The position numbers and the translations under genes are program-made. From RBG-16-57-9 sp964529745 (GTDB taxonomy: Archaea; Thermoproteota; Bathyarchaeia; TCS64), in NCBI GenBank assembly GCA_964529745.1, contig CAZGZR010000001.1:1-64000 (forward strand): a stretch of DNA of 64,000 nt, given 5' to 3'. The notes below the pieces were generated by a model. The model searched no databases. It saw nothing but the letters and a program-made list of their open reading frames with translations, and was not told the origin of the DNA. Positions 60,876 to 64,000 of this stretch are shown here, piece after piece (the first letter of the stretch is position 1; each line of letters starts with the position of its first letter).

Positions 60876-61331
60876 ATGAACAGGGACCTTACCCACGGGG
60901 GACGCGGCTGCATGCCTGCCTACGATCTGGGTGAGGTGATCAGAAACCACGTCTACGTGAGACAGGTATACTCAGCTGACAGAAGAGAGGCGGGGGACTG
61001 CCTATTCTCGTCGAAGGAACTGCATGGAAAGCTAGCGGCCATATACGACAGGCTCGGCGTCGAGCCGCGGACCGAGGACGAGCTAGGTGTCGTCGTCAAG
61101 CTGCCGAGAAACCAGAACCCCATACTAAGGGATTGGTGGCACCCAACAACCATAAAGTGGACGGACGAACGGCCCCAAGTGATGAGGCTGGACAGCCTCG
61201 CCGGATGCCTGAGAAACGAGGCCGTGCTGGCGACGAGATCATGGATAAACAGGTTCGAGTCCAAGCCGGGGGACCAGGTCATCATCTCCCCCTGCTTACC
61301 GGTCCCCGACTTGAGCCAAATATGGAGATAA
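60876..61331 (+). CDS. hypothetical protein, 151 residues
   Basis: Unrecognised soluble protein. An ATG at 60876 opens the frame; a second Met at residue 13 (MPAYDLGEVIRNHVYVRQ) is an alternative start. It contains a WWHPTTIKWTDERPQV segment rich in aromatic and charged residues. The coding signal is fair: no stops, balanced composition, GC-rich third positions. No neighbours suggest a function. Confidence 0.5.
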   Translation: MNRDLTHGGRGCMPAYDLGEVIRNHVYVRQVYSADRREAGDCLFSSKELHGKLAAIYDRLGVEPRTEDELGVVVKLPRNQNPILRDWWHPTTIKWTDERPQVMRLDSLAGCLRNEAVLATRSWINRFESKPGDQVIISPCLPVPDLSQIWR

Positions 61332-61517
61332 CGATGGAGACCAGTTAGATCTCCTTCTCGGCTATCTCCTCCCACATGGCCAGCCTCTATGAAGCTAGTC
61401 ACCGATAACCCGTTCCAAGCCTCCACGGCCTCGTCAGGATCGAAGACGTACGCCATGTGGTCGTCGCATCCCCAGACGGTGGCTGAACTTTATATTCAAT
61501 CCCGTGCATGGTCTCCC

Positions 61518-61736
61518 ATGTCGAGCGACGAGTTAAAGGAGATTCTCGAGGACAGCATCCACCTCGCAGCCACGGTCGTGAACGAACACTTCGGCAGCAT
61601 GGAAGACATCAGAGAAGAGAACCAAGACAGGGAGGAGGTCGAGTACGTGAAGGAGATGAAGATCAGGACCTACGATACCCTGCTCCAGGAACTCATCAAA
61701 TGGAACCTAAACAACGAAACACTGTTAAACGAGTAG
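61518..61736 (+). CDS. small helical protein, 72 residues
   Basis: An acidic helical protein from the ATG at 61518 (MSSDELKEILEDSIHLAAT). The frame is open from 61389, but the TATA-like TTTATATT (61489-61496) is 26 nt upstream of this ATG and would lie within the longer version, so the shorter one is preferred. Composition resembles a coiled-coil or four-helix subunit. Followed by a U-rich tract CCCCTCTTTTTTTCTT (61746-61761), a probable terminator. Function unknown. Confidence 0.6.
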   Translation: MSSDELKEILEDSIHLAATVVNEHFGSMEDIREENQDREEVEYVKEMKIRTYDTLLQELIKWNLNNETLLNE

Positions 61737-61827
61737 CAGTCCACACCCCTCTTTTTTTCTTCGGCTCACCAAGCACTCATTTTTATCTCACGCCGTTTTC
61801 ATGAGTACCGCGTAAAAGGGATACGGT

Positions 61828-62289
61828 ATGAGCGAGAAAAAGAGGCTTCTCATAGTATGCTCCAAGGGAACGCTCGACATGGCCTTCCCGCCCTTCATGA
61901 TGGCGACCACTGCGGCCTCGATGGGCTGGGACGTTCACCTATACTTCACCTTCTGGGGTATGGACATTATAACGAACAGCAAGGCGTTGAAGATGTCACC
62001 GGTGGGGAACCCGTCACTGGGCATACCCAACATCGTCGGCATCATCCCCGGCATGACGGCCGTCGCGACCTGGATGATGAAGAGGAAGATGCGTGAAAGC
62101 CACATGCCTACGCTGGAGTCCCTCATAGACATGGCGAAACAAGCCGGCGTCAAGTTCCACGCCTGTTCACCGACCATGAAGCTGGCCGGCATCACGAAAG
62201 AGGACCTCATCCCACAGTGTGACGACATCATCGGCGCGGCCACGTTCCTGGACCTGGCGGGAGACGACGCGGTGACCCTCTTCATCTAG
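61828..62289 (+). CDS. DsrE/DsrF-like (DrsE_2) sulfur-trafficking family protein
   Basis: A 153-residue protein. The opening KKRLLIVCSKGTLDMAFPPFMMATTAASMGWDVHLYFTFWGM is typical of DsrE2-like proteins, including a hydrophobic segment that may touch the membrane. A later Cys in KFHACSPTMKLAGI corresponds to the conserved Cys that carries persulfide in the DsrE family. With Hdr/Nfn genes upstream and a thiocarboxylate system next door, a role in persulfide transfer is plausible. Membrane helices are weak, so it may be soluble. Confidence 0.78.
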   Translation: MSEKKRLLIVCSKGTLDMAFPPFMMATTAASMGWDVHLYFTFWGMDIITNSKALKMSPVGNPSLGIPNIVGIIPGMTAVATWMMKRKMRESHMPTLESLIDMAKQAGVKFHACSPTMKLAGITKEDLIPQCDDIIGAATFLDLAGDDAVTLFI

Positions 62290-62332
62290 CCACTGAGCCC
62301 AAATCAGCGGGTGTACCGAGGAAAGCACATGC

Positions 62333-63490
62333 TCAATACTTGGGGAAAGACCCATCCACCGACTCGGACCAGCCGTGGATACCCCCCTCGAGGCTCCTCA
62401 GCTTCCTGAACCCGGCGTCCTGAAGCACCCTCAACGCTCTGCAGCTTCGCACCCCGGTCCTGCAGTAAAGAACTATGTCATCACCTTTGTCCAGCTCACC
62501 CAGCCTAGCCGGCAGCTCAGGCTCCGGTATGAGCCGGGCGCCGGGGAGGCGGCAGATCTCCCACTCGAAAGGGTCTCTGACGTCGATCAGGACGAGGTTC
62601 GGGTTATCGCTGATCTCGGCCGACAGCTCGTTCGGCGAGACCACCCACTCATCGCCGAGCGCCCCGACACGGCTCCCGGAGACACCACAAAACCGCTCGT
62701 AGTCAACCAGCTCATCGATGGAAGGGTCCTCCCCGCAGATGGGGCACCCGGGATCCCTCATGACCTCCACCTCCTTGACACGCATGGTTAACGCGTTGTA
62801 GAGAAGCAGGCGCCCTATGAGGGGCTCCCCGACCCCCAGTATCAGCTTGATGGCCTCCGTCGCCTGGATGACGCCCATCACCCCCGGCAAAACCCCAAGC
62901 ACCCCGGCTTCGGCGCAGCTCGGGACCGTCCCCGGCGGCGGGGGCTCCGGGTAGAGACACCTGTAGCATGGGCCTTTCTCCGCGTAGAAAACGGATGCCT
63001 GCCCTTCGAACCGGAAGACGCTGGCGTACACGTTCGGTTTCCCGAGAAGCACACACACGTCGTTGACGAGGTACCTCGCAGGGAAGTTATCCGTCCCATC
63101 GGCCACGACGTCGTAGTCCTTGCATATCTGCGCCGCGTTGGCCGAGCTGAACGCCTCCTCATGTCTAACGACTTCGATCTCGGGGTTGAGAGCCCTCAGC
63201 CTGGCTGCCGCCGCTTCGAGCTTGGGCTCCCCCACATCGTCTGAACAGTACAGGATCTGGCGTTGAAGGTTACTATAATCGACTACATCGAAATCGACGA
63301 GCCCGATCCTGCCGACGCCGGCCGCGGCCAAGTACATTGATAGGGGAGAACCCAGGCCCCCAGCTCCTACGCATAACACGCTGGCCTCCTTGAGCCTCCT
63401 CTGCCCGTCCACCCCCACCCCTGGGAGCAGAAGATGACGGCTATACCTCCTTATCTCCTGGTTCGAAAACGCGGCTGTGAAAACGGTCAG
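62333..63490 (-). CDS. MoeB/ThiF-type E1-like enzyme fused to rhodanese (MoeZ/MoeBR)
   Basis: A fusion of about 385 residues: an adenylyltransferase domain (CVGAGGLGSPLSMYLAAAG, DFDVVDYSNLQRQ, ADGTDNFPARYLVND, CAEAGVLG, and Cys motifs CYRC and CPIC for zinc) plus a C-terminal rhodanese domain with active-site loop YCRTGVRSCRAL. It activates a MoaD/ThiS C terminus and loads sulfur as thiocarboxylate. The frame-internal GTG at 63418 lacks the family N terminus; reading upstream gives SNQEIRRYSRHLLLPGV in frame, but with no ATG, GTG or TTG. The likely start is CTG at 63490, overlapping the MoaD stop as CTGA. Confidence 0.82.
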   Translation of the reverse strand: MTVFTAAFSNQEIRRYSRHLLLPGVGVDGQRRLKEASVLCVGAGGLGSPLSMYLAAAGVGRIGLVDFDVVDYSNLQRQILYCSDDVGEPKLEAAAARLRALNPEIEVVRHEEAFSSANAAQICKDYDVVADGTDNFPARYLVNDVCVLLGKPNVYASVFRFEGQASVFYAEKGPCYRCLYPEPPPPGTVPSCAEAGVLGVLPGVMGVIQATEAIKLILGVGEPLIGRLLLYNALTMRVKEVEVMRDPGCPICGEDPSIDELVDYERFCGVSGSRVGALGDEWVVSPNELSAEISDNPNLVLIDVRDPFEWEICRLPGARLIPEPELPARLGELDKGDDIVLYCRTGVRSCRALRVLQDAGFRKLRSLEGGIHGWSESVDGSFPKY

Positions 63491-63765
63491 CCTCCGCTCA
63501 CCGCCGGAATCAAAGAGACCTCGTCGTTAGAATAGAGCTCGGTGGACAGCTTCTTCAGGAAACGAAAGTCCCTTCCATTCACGTAGACGTTTATGAAGCG
63601 CCTCGGGTTTCCGTCCTGGTCGTAGAGTTTCTCGCGGAAGCCTTCCCCGTATCGGGCTGAAAGCGCCTCAAGGGCCCCGGAGACGGTGGCCGCCTCCACG
63701 GAGGTGGCCGCAGCGCCCGCGACGGATGCCAGGCTCCCGTACAGTAGAACGGTTACAGACGCCAT
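63487..63765 (-). CDS. MoaD/ThiS-family sulfur carrier protein
   Basis: A 92-residue ubiquitin-like protein. The N-terminal strand is ASVTVLLYGSLASVAG; the C terminus is NDEVSLIPAVSGG, and the terminal Gly-Gly is where the thiocarboxylate forms. It overlaps the E1-like gene by 4 nt and is overlapped by the thrC stop at its start (13 nt). This gene order suggests that it delivers sulfur for a pathway connected to threonine synthase or homoserine metabolism. MoaD (molybdopterin) versus ThiS (thiamine) cannot be decided from sequence alone. Confidence 0.85.
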   Translation of the reverse strand: MASVTVLLYGSLASVAGAAATSVEAATVSGALEALSARYGEGFREKLYDQDGNPRRFINVYVNGRDFRFLKKLSTELYSNDEVSLIPAVSGG

Positions 63766-64000
63766 CGCTCGGCCTCCAGGCTCGTTTCCCCTCTCTGGGC
63801 TCCGGTTGAAGAGTATGGGGGTGTCTCCACGTCCGCGTCTGCCTTGTTAAGTAACTCCATCAACGCGTTCAACGTTGGCTCGATGAGGGCTGGCTTGTTT
63901 AGAGACCGCTGGATGGTGTCCGCCGCCTTGAACCCGTTCCCGGTGACGGCACAGACCACCTTCTCGTCCGCCTCGAAGTAGCCCTCCTCGGCGAGCCTCT
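63753..64000 (-). CDS. thrC: threonine synthase, C-terminal end (cut by the window edge)
   Basis: The minus strand is open from the window edge down to the stop at 63753. The visible end reads EEGYFEADEKVVCAVTGNGFKAAD then IQRSL, the C-terminal part of PLP-dependent threonine synthase (VVC-VTGNG-KD pattern), followed by a Pro-rich tail of about 50 residues. It converts O-phosphohomoserine to threonine. Most of the gene, including the PLP Lys, is outside the window. It overlaps the sulfur-carrier gene, so the two are co-translated. Confidence 0.7.
   Translation of the reverse strand, partial: RLAEEGYFEADEKVVCAVTGNGFKAADTIQRSLNKPALIEPTLNALMELLNKADADVETPPYSSTGAQRGETSLEAERWRL

Overview
The window is archaeal chromosomal DNA. 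The evidence is a transcription factor B, a PAC2-family proteasome-assembly-type protein, soluble heterodisulfide-reductase-type genes, several VapBC and one HEPN/MNT toxin-antitoxin pair, frequent TTG and GTG starts, and many genes whose start codon lies 25-31 nt downstream of a TATA-like box (leaderless transcripts). The gene content (DUF362, MmgE/PrpD, D-aminoacylase, Hdr/Nfn) would suit a Bathyarchaeia-like or related uncultured lineage, but nothing here fixes the taxon. No CRISPR array, intact insertion sequence or rRNA was seen. One tRNA-like gene is present.

Layout. 0.1-3.3 kb: a calcineurin-like phosphoesterase and two paralogous proteins of unknown function. 3.5-21.5 kb: a surface-polysaccharide island. 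It holds a polyprenyl-phosphate-type GT2; a CapE-CapF-CapG (FnlABC) set predicted to make UDP-N-acetyl-L-fucosamine; an N-acetyl-sugar amidotransferase; three GT4 glycosyltransferases; a sulfotransferase-like protein; two methyltransferases; and two giant paralogous membrane proteins that look like GT-C enzymes fused to a beta-propeller. The part from about 11.9 to 18.3 kb is strikingly AT-rich. Two minus-strand units in the island share a 38-nt upstream element containing a palindrome.

21.9-36.6 kb: housekeeping and catabolic genes, namely the PAC2 protein, a tRNA with an odd anticodon loop, a divergent TFB, a cold-shock protein behind a perfect inverted repeat, a large metzincin, DUF362, a GAF/winged-helix regulator, a crotonase, MmgE/PrpD, an acetyltransferase-like protein, a D-aminoacylase and a frameshifted YgbA-like gene. 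36.7-49.2 kb: an accessory stretch of toxin-antitoxin modules, two duplicated gene pairs, a glutaredoxin between two Ig-like proteins, an MFS exporter, a CPBP protease, small orphans and degraded genes. A covarying stem-loop occurs once here and once at 28.9 kb.

49.6-56.7 kb: a tight six-gene redox operon, HdrC-HdrB-HdrA-HdrA/MvhD-NfnA-NfnB. It resembles the QmoAB+HdrBC arrangement of sulfate reducers but is joined to an NADPH:ferredoxin-type module, so it probably couples NAD(P)H, ferredoxin and a disulfide or sulfur substrate. 56.7-62.3 kb: Lrp-family regulators, a sugar-type oxidoreductase, another VapBC, a secreted protein, an HIT-like protein and a DsrE-like sulfur protein. 62.3-64 kb: MoeB-rhodanese, a MoaD/ThiS sulfur carrier and the end of threonine synthase, all translationally overlapped, which points to a thiocarboxylate sulfur-transfer pathway.

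Most track starts were accepted. Where a TATA-box position, a ribosome binding site or family alignment argued for another start, the start was moved and the reason given. Six genes shorter than 60 codons, or broken by frameshift, were added by direct reading.
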